Shown here: positions 43,643 through 51,566 of the stretch, piece by piece
Numbering within the stretch: the stretch's first letter is position 1
Layout: each line of letters starts with the position of its first letter
Assembly (NCBI GenBank): GCA_023397655.1
Contig: JAEWTW010000007.1
Span: 1 to 64,000 of the forward strand
Direction: 5' to 3'
DNA length: 64,000 nucleotides
From: Bacillota bacterium
GTDB taxonomy: Bacteria > Bacillota > Clostridia > Christensenellales > SZUA-584
Translations under genes and position numbers: made by a program
Notes under the pieces: generated by a model
The model's input: the letters and a program-made list of their open reading frames with translations, nothing else
Told to the model about the DNA's origin: nothing
Database searches by the model: none

Positions 43643-44425
43643 TTATCTGCATCGGTCGATAAACTCCAACATGATCCGGTTGAAAGCCTCGGGCGCGTCC
43701 ATGTTTGCTACATGCGCGGCACCCGGGATAGGCCGGACCTCGCATCCGGGATAGTGCACTGGCCAGTCATCCACGTGCATACGGATTGTTCCTGTCGTGT
43801 CCTTTTCTCCGTATACGAACCAAAGCGGTACTGAAAACGTGATATCAGCTTCATGCAGGCAGCTGGTGAGGCCCTTCCACGAGGTGATAAACTCTTGTTT
43901 GGTCATATCGTCGAACATAGCTCTGATTTGCCGGCGCGCGTCTTCGTTTGTGGCACAGGCTTTGGCCATCAGCTTTTTGAGGGTTTCCCACCGGTAAGCC
44001 TTTAAAAGAGGAGCGGAGTACTGCAGCGAGAGTTTCTCCCATGTCTTGTATTTGATGAATATCGGTGTTGCGTCGGCTATCAGGCAGCCACCCGGATGGT
44101 CTGGGTAGAGGCGTGCGTACTCCTGTACCACATATCCGCCCATCGACAGGCCGACGAGCAACGGACGGATGCAGTTTTCCGCCTCGGCGATTCGGTAAAC
44201 ATCTTCAGCGGCTTTGATGACGGAGAAGGAATCGCACGGACGTGACCCGCCATGGCCTCGAAGGTCCACGGCAATAACGCGGTAATCTGACAAAGCGGCA
44301 ATCTGCGGCGCCCACATATTTCGGTTGACACCGAACCCGTGCAGGAGTATGGCAGTGGTTTCCCGCTCCGCGTTAAACAGTTTGTATTCAACGTGACAAC
44401 CGCTGCATGCAATGTGTTTGATCAT
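43643..44425 (-). CDS. Alpha/beta hydrolase
   Basis: ATG 44425 follows AAGGTGG by six to seven bases. The 260-residue protein has the oxyanion segment LHGFGVN (28-34), DLRGHG (54-59), nucleophile elbow GLSMGG with Ser94, Asp in YGEKDTT and His in GAAHVAN, the full triad of the fold. It is of a size with esterases and carboxylic-ester hydrolases. No substrate can be named. It stands alone, convergent to the DUF2207 gene. Confidence 0.85.
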   Translation of the reverse strand: MIKHIACSGCHVEYKLFNAERETTAILLHGFGVNRNMWAPQIAALSDYRVIAVDLRGHGGSRPCDSFSVIKAAEDVYRIAEAENCIRPLLVGLSMGGYVVQEYARLYPDHPGGCLIADATPIFIKYKTWEKLSLQYSAPLLKAYRWETLKKLMAKACATNEDARRQIRAMFDDMTKQEFITSWKGLTSCLHEADITFSVPLWFVYGEKDTTGTIRMHVDDWPVHYPGCEVRPIPGAAHVANMDAPEAFNRIMLEFIDRCR

Positions 44426-44565
44426 GGCATACCACCTTATCAAAAGATACCTTAGTATATCACAACAGGCTGCGCCAGGTAACCATTAACTGTGATGTAT
44501 ACTGAACATACTGGCGGAAAAATGAATATAGTGAATGAGAAACTAATACAAGGAGGTGATCTTAA

Positions 44566-45312
44566 GTGGGTTGTATGAACACACCTGATGAGACGGCGGT
44601 TGTGCAAAGCCAAAACACTCAGACGATGCAGGCAAACATATCTCCTTCAATGACAACTGGCAGCTGCTATGTGCCCGGCCTTGGAGACATGGCACCGGAT
44701 TTTACAGCCAATACGACAGACGGCATGAAGACGCTGTCGAACTACCGGGGGCGGTGGGTGATATTGTTCTCGCACCCGGGTGATTTTACTCCTGTCTGTA
44801 CGACGGAGTTTCTTGCTTTCACAAAGCGTTATCAGGACTTTATAGACAGGAATACAGAACTGCTGGGGCTGTCCATCGATTCGAATGCGTCGCATATCGC
44901 GTGGATCATCAACATATACCGCCGCACCGGCGTTGAAATACCGTTCCCCATTATTGAAGACAGGGACATGCGCGTCGCTAAGATGTACGGCATGATACAG
45001 CCGGGCGTGAGCGGCACGGAGACGGTGCGCAATGTATTCTATATTGACCCGCAGGGCGTGATACGCGTCAAGCTGATCTATCCGCTGACCAACGGCCGCA
45101 GCATCGGTGAGATACTGCGCTTGCTGGATGCGCTGCAGACAACGGACGCGGAAAAGGTGGCGACACCGGCCAACTGGCGTCCGGGCCGTCCTACAGTGAT
45201 ACCGCCGCCTAAAACGTTATCCGCCGCGATGAAGCGGCTGGACACGGGCGCTAACTGCATGGACTGGTATCTGTGCTTCAACCCGGGCACAGGGGACAAC
45301 AACAGGAAGTAG
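44566..45312 (+). CDS. Peroxiredoxin (AhpC/TSA family, Prx6-like)
   Basis: GTG 44566 is nine bases after AGGAGGTGAT; an ATG nine bases later is also possible. The 248-residue thiol peroxidase has the active site PGDFTPVCTTE with peroxidatic Cys78 and Thr75, followed by LGLSIDSNASHIAW and PFPIIEDRD. The C-terminal half (PLTNGRSIGEILRLLDALQ, WRPGRPTVIPPP) is typical of the Prx6 group. An N-terminal stretch of about 35 residues rich in Gln/Thr precedes the domain. It removes hydrogen peroxide and alkyl peroxides. Cys234 and Cys240 lie near the end. Confidence 0.92.
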   Translation: MGCMNTPDETAVVQSQNTQTMQANISPSMTTGSCYVPGLGDMAPDFTANTTDGMKTLSNYRGRWVILFSHPGDFTPVCTTEFLAFTKRYQDFIDRNTELLGLSIDSNASHIAWIINIYRRTGVEIPFPIIEDRDMRVAKMYGMIQPGVSGTETVRNVFYIDPQGVIRVKLIYPLTNGRSIGEILRLLDALQTTDAEKVATPANWRPGRPTVIPPPKTLSAAMKRLDTGANCMDWYLCFNPGTGDNNRK

Positions 45313-45611
45313 TCTGCTTAAAACGGCTTACTTGTCCGAAAGCGTCAGCCCGGCGCTTTCGGAATTTAAAACGACTAATAGGCGTGTCCGGAAAAACCTT
45401 GCGGAGAGCATTTTTTATTGCACTTCTGTCAGCGGCGATTTTTCTGGATCATGACAAACAAATTGTGGGCAATGGCTTTATCTGCAGGGAAAGAGAATCC
45501 AAGCGGATTTACAAGCGGCCTGCCGCATGGTATTGTGGTACGGTTCATAAACGCTGTCGGCTTGAGTGCTGCAGCCTGAATCTTGGACAATAGCCTTAAG
45601 GAGCTAAAAAA
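45313..45611. other. Intergenic region before the ABC-F gene
   Basis: About 300 bases with a hairpin near the left end and no convincing gene; a forward frame here has no ribosome site and no recognisable family. Promoter boxes are not clear. Confidence 0.5.
45336..45367 (+). terminator. Putative terminator after the peroxiredoxin gene
   Basis: CCGAAAGCG (45336-45344) and CGCTTTCGG (45354-45362) form a perfect 9-base-pair stem with a 9-base loop. Only AATTT follows, so strength is uncertain. Confidence 0.55.
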
Positions 45612-47408
45612 TTGTTACTGTACTCCGCTGTTGGAATTTCGAAAAGCTACAGTGAAAAACCGCTGCTCAGCGATGTGTCCCTCTATATCAACGAGGGGGA
45701 CAGGATTGGTATCGTCGGCATCAACGGCACGGGTAAATCGACGTTTCTGAAGATTCTTGCCGGGGAGGAAGCGCCGGATTCGGGTACTGTGACGAAGGCT
45801 GATAGCTTGAGAATCGGCTATCTGCCCCAGAATCCTGTATTCAAAGAGAATATGACCGTTTTGGAGCAGGTGTTTGAGGATGTATCGGAAGAGTACAAAG
45901 AACTGCAGGATCATGAAGCGAAGACCATACTGACAAAGCTGGGCATCAACGATTTTGATAAAAGGGTTGGCCTGTTGTCCGGCGGAGAGAAGAAACGCGT
46001 CAGCATTGCCAGCGCCCTGATTCACCCCAGCGACTTGCTGATATTGGACGAGCCGACCAACCATATAGACAACGAAATGGTGGGCTGGCTGGAAAATTAT
46101 CTGTCAAAATACACGGGCGCGCTGTTGATGGTCACCCATGACCGGTATTTTCTTGACCGTATCGTCAACAGAATTGTGGAGCTTGATCGCGGTGCGCTGT
46201 ACAGCTACGACGCGAACTACTCAAGGTTTTTGGAGCTGAAGGCGCAGCGGGAAGATATGACTGCCGGAACTGAGCGCAAGCGCCAAAGCTTTTTGAGGAG
46301 AGAGCTCGAATGGATACAGCGAGGGGCGAGAGGCCGCGGCACCAAAAGTAAAGCGAGAATTGAGCGCTATGAAGCCGTCATGGATATACAGGCCCCAACC
46401 GCTGTTAAGAAGCTGGATTTAAGCTCCGTGACCACGCGGCTGGGCAACAAGACAGTTCATTTGAACCATGTTTCCAAAGGCTTTGGCGGCAGCCAGTTGA
46501 TCAGGGACTTTGAATACATATTGCTGCGCGATGACCGCGTCGGCATCATCGGAAAGAACGGCTGTGGCAAGTCCACACTGCTTAAGCTGATATGCAAAGA
46601 ATTAGCACCGGACAGCGGGACGGTTGACACCGGCGATACGGTGAAGATCGGCTACTTTTCTCAGGAATGCGAGCATATGAACACGTCGGTACGCGTGCTG
46701 GACTATATCAGAGGAATCGCGGAGAACATCGTCACAGTGGACGGCGTACTGACGGCGGCACAGATGCTGGAAAGATTTTTGTTTCCGCCGGACCAGCTTT
46801 GGACGCCCATTGACCGCCTGTCCGGCGGGGAAAGAAGGCGGCTGTACCTTCTCAGAATCATCATGCAGGCACCCAATATACTGCTGCTGGATGAACCGAC
46901 GAACGATCTTGACATCATGACCCTGATGATACTGGAGGACTACCTCGCGGGCTTTAACGGTGCAGTGGTCGTGGTATCGCACGACCGGTACTTCTTGGAC
47001 AAGGTGGTGGACAAGGTCTTTGCGTTTGAACAGGACGGTATTGTTAAGCAATATCTTGGCGGCTATACAAGCTATCTTCAGCAAATTAAAAACGCTGGGG
47101 TTCAGGAGCCAAAACAGCCGGTCAAAATAAGCGCACCTCCCCGGGCGGCGGCAAGAGACGACACGCCGAAAAAATTGAAGTTTACCTATAAGGAACAGCA
47201 GGAATACGACGTTATTGACGGCGAGATCGCGGCGCTGGAACGGCAGATTGAAGGGGTCAGAGCACAGAAGGAAGCGGAAGCGAGCAATTATATCCGTCTG
47301 GAGGAACTGCTCAAGGAAGAGTGTGAGCTGGAAGCCATGCTGAATAAAAAGATGGAACGATGGCTGTATCTGAGCGATATTGCGGAGCGTATCCAAGCGC
47401 AGAAATAG
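45612..47408 (+). CDS. ABC-F family ATP-binding protein (Uup-like)
   Basis: TTG 45612 is eight bases after AAGGAG. The 598-residue protein has two ABC domains and no membrane part: Walker A GINGTGKS (about 36-43) and GKNGCGKS (about 317-324), signatures LSGGEKKR and LSGGERRR, and the Uup-like linker with ELEWIQRGARGRGTKSKAR. A C-terminal charged coiled coil (about 525-598) is also typical of Uup. ABC-F proteins act on the ribosome in translation control or antibiotic resistance. The housekeeping Uup type fits best. Confidence 0.9.
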   Translation: MLLYSAVGISKSYSEKPLLSDVSLYINEGDRIGIVGINGTGKSTFLKILAGEEAPDSGTVTKADSLRIGYLPQNPVFKENMTVLEQVFEDVSEEYKELQDHEAKTILTKLGINDFDKRVGLLSGGEKKRVSIASALIHPSDLLILDEPTNHIDNEMVGWLENYLSKYTGALLMVTHDRYFLDRIVNRIVELDRGALYSYDANYSRFLELKAQREDMTAGTERKRQSFLRRELEWIQRGARGRGTKSKARIERYEAVMDIQAPTAVKKLDLSSVTTRLGNKTVHLNHVSKGFGGSQLIRDFEYILLRDDRVGIIGKNGCGKSTLLKLICKELAPDSGTVDTGDTVKIGYFSQECEHMNTSVRVLDYIRGIAENIVTVDGVLTAAQMLERFLFPPDQLWTPIDRLSGGERRRLYLLRIIMQAPNILLLDEPTNDLDIMTLMILEDYLAGFNGAVVVVSHDRYFLDKVVDKVFAFEQDGIVKQYLGGYTSYLQQIKNAGVQEPKQPVKISAPPRAAARDDTPKKLKFTYKEQQEYDVIDGEIAALERQIEGVRAQKEAEASNYIRLEELLKEECELEAMLNKKMERWLYLSDIAERIQAQK

Positions 47409-47451
47409 ATAAATAAAATGTTAATGTCGTATTCGGAAGGAATTGAACGGA

Positions 47452-47898
47452 GTGAAGATATTGGTTGATGCCGATGCATGCCCCGTCAAAGAGATTATTG
47501 TCAGCATCGCAAAGCGCAAAGGGCTCCCTGTCGTGATGATCATGGACACAAGCCATGAGCTGGACGACGGCTACAGCACAACCATTACGGTTGACAAAGC
47601 GCGGGACAGCGCGGACATGGCGCTCATCAATATGGTGTGCAGTCAGGATATTGTGGTGACACAGGACTATGGATTGGCCGCTATGGCTTTGAGCAAATCA
47701 GCGAAGGTATTGAATCAGAACGGGCTTATTTATACCAACGAGAATATAGACCAGCTGCTCATGGACAGACATATTGGGCAAAAAGTTCGCCGTGGCGGCG
47801 GCAGATCCAGAGGCCCACGTAAACGGACCCGTGACGACGATGCTCGATTCATCCGGTCTTTTGAAGGCATTATCAGCCAGCATACAACTGAAGTATGA
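47452..47898 (+). CDS. YaiI/YqxD family (DUF188) protein
   Basis: GTG 47452 is preferred, since GGAAGG lies eleven bases upstream; a TTG nine bases earlier is too close. The 148-residue protein has the PIN-like core: ILVDADACPVKEI at the start, SADMALINMV and VVTQDYGLAAMAL, and the C-terminal RRGGGRSRGPRKRT basic segment. The Asp cluster fits metal binding as in nucleases, but no activity is proven for the family. It follows the ABC-F gene by about 40 bases and may share its transcript. Confidence 0.9.
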   Translation: MKILVDADACPVKEIIVSIAKRKGLPVVMIMDTSHELDDGYSTTITVDKARDSADMALINMVCSQDIVVTQDYGLAAMALSKSAKVLNQNGLIYTNENIDQLLMDRHIGQKVRRGGGRSRGPRKRTRDDDARFIRSFEGIISQHTTEV

Positions 47899-47967
47899 GT
47901 GAACGCGTCAGCGATTTAGCCCAGAAAAACGGAAATAGTACCAAGCATACGGATGAAGGTGACGCTA

Positions 47968-48001
47968 TAAAAAGCGCACTTCAAATCTGGAAAGCGCGCT
48001 T
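47968..48001 (-). terminator. Terminator of the xanthine phosphoribosyltransferase gene
   Basis: On the reverse strand AAGCGCGCTT (47992-48001) pairs with AAGTGCGCTT (47972-47981, one G-T pair) and TTTAT follows. Confidence 0.75.
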
Positions 48002-48050
48002 ATAGATTATTGACAGTAACAGAAAAAAGGCATCCCGGGAACGTTAAATA

Positions 48051-48626
48051 TTACTGATTGCGGAACTGGACCGTTTGGTTTTCCATGCTGTCGATAATGG
48101 CGAGACTCTGTACGTTATATCCGGCCTCACGAAGCTTGTCCCCGCCGCCTTGGAATCCTTTTTCAATCACGACGCCGATCCCCGCAACATCAGCGCCCGC
48201 CTGCCGGCTGATGTCGAGCAGGCCTTTTTGCGCTTTCCCTGTCGCAAGAATATCATCGATGATCAGAATGCGATCCTCAGGGGTTAAAAACCGCTTCTCA
48301 AGTATTACCGTATAGTCTTTGCCGCGGGTATAGCTGGTGACAGTTGTTCTGTATACGTCGCCGTCTATGTTCTTGCTTTCTGATTTTTTTGCAAATACGA
48401 TCGGCACATTGAAATACATGGCTGTCAGGCAGGCGACCGCGATGCCGCTGGCTTCAATAGTGATCACCTTCGTGATCTTCTCACCGTTGAACAGCCGTTT
48501 AAATTCTTTCCCGATTTCGTTCATCAGGCTGATATCGATCTGATGATTCAGAAAACCGTCCACTTTGATGATATGGTTGTCCTTGACTTTGCCGTCCCTG
48601 CGTATCCTGTCTTTTAAAAGATCCAT
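48051..48626 (-). CDS. xpt: Xanthine phosphoribosyltransferase
   Basis: A 191-residue enzyme of exactly the family's usual length. It starts MDLLKDRIRRDG and has the PRPP-binding motif ILIIDDILATGKAQ (about 124-137), the ITIEASGIAVACLTA segment and the C-terminal IDSMENQTVQF. It salvages xanthine to XMP in the cytoplasm. No purine riboswitch is seen in the leader, unlike in Bacillus xpt. A possible promoter lies 33 bases upstream. It is transcribed alone, away from the surface operon. Confidence 0.95.
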   Translation of the reverse strand: MDLLKDRIRRDGKVKDNHIIKVDGFLNHQIDISLMNEIGKEFKRLFNGEKITKVITIEASGIAVACLTAMYFNVPIVFAKKSESKNIDGDVYRTTVTSYTRGKDYTVILEKRFLTPEDRILIIDDILATGKAQKGLLDISRQAGADVAGIGVVIEKGFQGGGDKLREAGYNVQSLAIIDSMENQTVQFRNQ

Positions 48627-48658
48627 TCTGCATTCCCCATAAACTTTATATTTGTACC

Positions 48659-48687
48659 ATTATAACCGCAGTGTCGTTTGTTTGGAA
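48659..48687 (-). promoter_or_regulatory. Putative xpt promoter
   Basis: On the reverse strand TTCCAA (48682-48687), 17 bases, then a perfect TATAAT (48659-48664). The -35 is a weak match. Confidence 0.5.
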
Positions 48688-48934
48688 TAGCAGGGGTTAA
48701 AAATAATTCTAATCGTATGGCGTAATTTATGACAATCTCAACGTGATAAAAACAAATATAACGTCTCCTCAACCTGCCATTATATGTACCGAAATGCATG
48801 GATATGCGGCTGTGAGAACAACGAGATGCCGCTCAATTGACTTTATATCCTCATTACTGCTCTTTTCTTCCATGCTGATTCTAAAAACAAACAAAACATT
48901 TCAAAACCTCTCATCAGATTGACAAAATAAGTCA

Positions 48935-48963
48935 TTAACACTATTTACCACACTGATTATAAT
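48935..48963 (+). promoter_or_regulatory. Sigma-A promoter of the SipW/sortase surface operon
   Basis: TTAACA (48935-48940), 17-base spacer and a perfect TATAAT (48958-48963), giving a leader of about 50 bases. A TTGACA at 48919 lacks a good partner at proper spacing. Confidence 0.68.
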
Positions 48964-49022
48964 TAGTTCTGCTGGACATCAGAGTGTTGCACAAGCCGTG
49001 CGGGAAGGGAGCAAGCCATACA

Positions 49023-49565
49023 ATGCTAAAAAAGTTATGGAATATTGTATCCGTCATGCTGATTTGCGTGTTGATCGCGATAGCCATCATGACAGCGGGT
49101 GTCAGGCTTTTTGGTATACAGCCCTTTACTGTATTGAGCGGCAGCATGGCACCGGCATATCCGACGGGAGCGTTGATATATGTAAAACCGACTGATGCAC
49201 AGCAGGTACATGTGGGAGACCCCATCACATTTCATTTGGGAAACGGACAAACAGTAGCAACTCACCGCGTGATCAGCATTGATGAGGAAAACGCATGTTT
49301 TTATACCAAGGGAGATGCCAATGAAACGCCTGACGGACAGCCTGTAAGCTATGACCATCTGATCGGAGTTCCGGTTTTCTCTGTTCCGCTGCTGGGTTAT
49401 GTATCAAGCTTTATATCCGCGCCGCCGGGTCTGTATGTCGCGATAGCGGTGGTGCTGGCGGCGGCAGTGCTGCTCTTTTTACCGGGACTGCTGCGCAAAG
49501 CACAGGAGCAAGATGATGCCGAAGAGAACCGCAATGTGCTGAGGTTATCTGGCCGGAAGCGATAG
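49023..49565 (+). CDS. sipW: SipW-type signal peptidase I
   Basis: ATG 49023 begins a 180-residue protein with a membrane helix at each end (about 8-28 and 128-160). It is the ER/archaeal-type signal peptidase: Ser41 in VLSGSMAP, His81 in ATHRV in place of the bacterial Lys, and Asp98 in YTKGDAN. SipW enzymes cut the special signal peptides of TasA-like proteins, and four such proteins are encoded just downstream. It is the first gene of the operon, 62 bases after the promoter's -10. A basic, acidic-patched tail faces the cytoplasm. Confidence 0.93.
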   Translation: MLKKLWNIVSVMLICVLIAIAIMTAGVRLFGIQPFTVLSGSMAPAYPTGALIYVKPTDAQQVHVGDPITFHLGNGQTVATHRVISIDEENACFYTKGDANETPDGQPVSYDHLIGVPVFSVPLLGYVSSFISAPPGLYVAIAVVLAAAVLLFLPGLLRKAQEQDDAEENRNVLRLSGRKR

Positions 49566-49635
49566 TGGACAGCATGTGCTTCTGCCGGTGAACAGCTGCA
49601 TAGCGAAACGCTGTGAAATTAATAGGAGTCAAGAT

Positions 49636-50190
49636 ATGAAAAAAATTCCGATTACCGTTGCGGCTGTCGCCCTGATCGTTATTCTGGCAGCGGGAACAAC
49701 AATTGCCTGGCTAACCGCATCCGCTTCCATAAGCAATACGTTTACTGTCGGCAGCATTGCCATTACGCTGACAGAGCCCGGCTGGACGCCGAACAGCAAG
49801 CTGTATCCGGGTGCGGTGATTGCCAAGGATCCGACGGTGACGGTTACGGCAGGTAGCGAGGACTGCTATGTGTATGCCATGGTGGATAACCAGCTGAACG
49901 GTACAGTGGCAAACGCTGTTTCGCTGAACATCAATTCGGGCTGGACAGTGATCGGCGCCAGAGGGACTAAGACGGTTTACAAATACGACGGCTATGCAGC
50001 ACAAAGCACAGCCGACAGACCGCTGCCGCCTGTGTTCACCAGTGTAACGGTGAGCGAAACCGCAGTGACCGAAGCCAATATTGAATCGATTCGCGGCGGA
50101 CTGATTGAAATCAAAGCTTACGCGCATCAGTCCAACGCAACGACACCAACTGATGCGGATGCTGCGGCACTGGCGCATTTTGAGGTGTAA
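49636..50190 (+). CDS. SipW-dependent TasA/camelysin-like secreted protein 1
   Basis: ATG 49636 follows AGGAG. The 184-residue protein has a SipW-type signal (MKKIPITVAAVALIVILAAG then TTIAWLTASASISNTFTVGSI), where the AWL/AYF and N-T-F-x-V-G marks identify the class. The mature part is a beta-rich Ig-like domain (LYPGAVIAKDPTVTV; ITLTEPGW). TasA relatives assemble into extracellular fibres in Bacillus. It has no anchor motif, so it is probably polymerised or bound to another subunit. Three similar genes lie in the same operon. Confidence 0.82.
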   Translation: MKKIPITVAAVALIVILAAGTTIAWLTASASISNTFTVGSIAITLTEPGWTPNSKLYPGAVIAKDPTVTVTAGSEDCYVYAMVDNQLNGTVANAVSLNINSGWTVIGARGTKTVYKYDGYAAQSTADRPLPPVFTSVTVSETAVTEANIESIRGGLIEIKAYAHQSNATTPTDADAAALAHFEV

Positions 50191-50260
50191 CACAGAAATA
50201 AGTTTGCTTTAGTCGGACTGGACAAGCAAATAAAATATAACGTTTGGAAGGGATAGAATC

Positions 50261-50896
50261 ATGAAAAAGAAACTTATTGTCGTCGTACTGGCTGTCACGG
50301 TGATTGCGTCAGCCGCAATAGGGGCGACCCTCGCCTATTTCTTTGACAGCAAGGAGGCAACGAACACGTTTACCGTTGGTAACGTTCAGATCAGACTGGA
50401 TGAGCCGGCTTGGGTTGCAAGCGGGCAAGGTGACGCTCCCGAAGTATATCCCGGTGAACCGCTGGCTAAAGACCCGAAAGTCACCAATATTGGTGCCAAC
50501 CCTTGTGTAGTGAGGCTTAAAGTGACGATGCCCACGCTTCCGGCTGGCCAGGGTGAAGTGAAGATCAGAACGAATGGCGTTATCGACGCTTACGACAGCA
50601 CCAACTGGTATAAGGATGGAGATTATTACTATTATCTGAAGCCACTTAAGGGCACTGCCGATGCGGGCAAAAATCCGGAACTCGGCACTGAGACCTCCGC
50701 GCTTTTTGACCACATTGTAATGCCGAAGGAACTAACAAACAGTCTGAGTCTGAAAGGATATGGCGTCATCGTGACGGCGGAAGCCATTCAGGCGCAGGGG
50801 ATATTCCCGAGCTGGAGTACAATCAAGAATGGTATTGATCCGACGACGGAACTGTCCGCTGTTAAAACCATGTTCCAGAATGCGTTTGGACATTAA
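50261..50896 (+). CDS. SipW-dependent TasA/camelysin-like secreted protein 2
   Basis: A 211-residue protein starting after GGAAGGG. Its SipW-type signal is followed by TLAYFFDSKEATNTFTVGNV, and the mature domain repeats the family pattern (QIRLDEPAW, VYPGEPLAKDPKVTN). The middle holds DGDYYYYLKPL and the end is QAQGIFPSWSTI with a short helical tail. It is the closest of the four to protein 1 and could be a second fibre subunit. A GC-rich hairpin without U-tract follows it. Confidence 0.82.
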   Translation: MKKKLIVVVLAVTVIASAAIGATLAYFFDSKEATNTFTVGNVQIRLDEPAWVASGQGDAPEVYPGEPLAKDPKVTNIGANPCVVRLKVTMPTLPAGQGEVKIRTNGVIDAYDSTNWYKDGDYYYYLKPLKGTADAGKNPELGTETSALFDHIVMPKELTNSLSLKGYGVIVTAEAIQAQGIFPSWSTIKNGIDPTTELSAVKTMFQNAFGH

Positions 50897-50907
50897 TCAG
50901 CCAGAGA

Positions 50908-50935
50908 TTAGGGGAGGGTGTATTCCCTCCCCTAA
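50908..50935 (+). terminator. GC-rich hairpin without U-tract after secreted protein 2
   Basis: TTAGGGGAGGG (50908-50918) and CCCTCCCCTAA (50925-50935) form a perfect 11-base-pair stem with a 6-base loop, followed by AAACC. It probably stabilises upstream mRNA or gives partial termination, making fibre subunits more abundant than later gene products. Confidence 0.5.
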
Positions 50936-50985
50936 AACCTGCCAGATTGTCTGGTCTGTAATTTACAGAATGCGGGATTTGAGAG

Positions 50986-51540
50986 ATGAAAAAGAAGTTG
51001 ATCCTGCTGACAGCTCTTGCGGTAATCGTGCTGGCCGCAGCGGGCGGCAGCATCGCCTATTTTACGGTGACGGCCACAGCACAAAACGTGGTCTCGGCGG
51101 GTAATGTGCGGATGGCGCTGCACGATGAGGGCAGCGGCGGCGCAGCGTTTTCGGAAGAAGCTTTAAACGGCATGATGCCGGGAGATACCGCCGACAAGAC
51201 CGTTTATGTGGAAAATACGGGTGACAACGCGTTCTATACGCGCATCAGACTGACTGTAAGTGCCCGGTCTGCGGGCGGAGATGCGCTTGGAACGGAAATT
51301 ATCGCCTTTAATATCAATACAGCCAACTGGCAGCCGGGAACTGACGGCTGGTATTATTACACGTCCGCTGTGGATAAAGGCGCGCAGACAATGCCGCTGT
51401 TCACGGAAGTGTCCGTGGCACCGGAAACGGGCAACGGTTACATGGATGCGGATGTGAGCATTCAGGTGCTCGCACAGGCGGTTCAGAAGGACAACAACGG
51501 TGTGACGGTCTGGCAGGCAGCGGGCTGGCCTGCCGAATGA
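50986..51540 (+). CDS. SipW-dependent TasA/camelysin-like secreted protein 3
   Basis: A 184-residue protein with a SipW-type signal (MKKKLILLTALAVIVLAAAG then SIAYFTVTATAQNVVSAGNV). The mature domain has MALHDEGSG, MMPGDTADKTVYVENTGDNAFYT in a beta-sandwich pattern (split here by a loop), and ends IQVLAQAVQKDNNG. The QAVQ/QAIQ motif near the end also occurs in proteins 2 and 4. It precedes the large VWA gene by 26 bases. A role as minor subunit or adaptor is inferred. Confidence 0.8.
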   Translation: MKKKLILLTALAVIVLAAAGGSIAYFTVTATAQNVVSAGNVRMALHDEGSGGAAFSEEALNGMMPGDTADKTVYVENTGDNAFYTRIRLTVSARSAGGDALGTEIIAFNINTANWQPGTDGWYYYTSAVDKGAQTMPLFTEVSVAPETGNGYMDADVSIQVLAQAVQKDNNGVTVWQAAGWPAE

Positions 51541-51566
51541 CCCGGAAAGGATAGACGGTACTGACC

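Larger units (their letters stand above)
48627..49022. other. Divergent AT-rich control region between xpt and the surface operon
   Basis: This 396-base gap is much more AT-rich than its flanks. It holds putative promoters for xpt (48659-48687, reverse) and the surface operon (48935-48963). The middle 48690-48930 shows no gene or clear RNA element. Confidence 0.6.

Noticed and set aside
45273..45593. Small gene overlapping the peroxiredoxin end
   Set aside because: No ribosome site, no family resemblance, and it contains a terminator-like hairpin.
48627..48940. Purine riboswitch upstream of xpt
   Set aside because: The conserved GTTTCTACC and CCGTAAA core elements are not present on the reverse strand.
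48919..48947. TTGACA-based promoter for the surface operon
   Set aside because: Its -10 at the right spacing is poor; TTAACA/TATAAT at 48935-48963 is clearly better.
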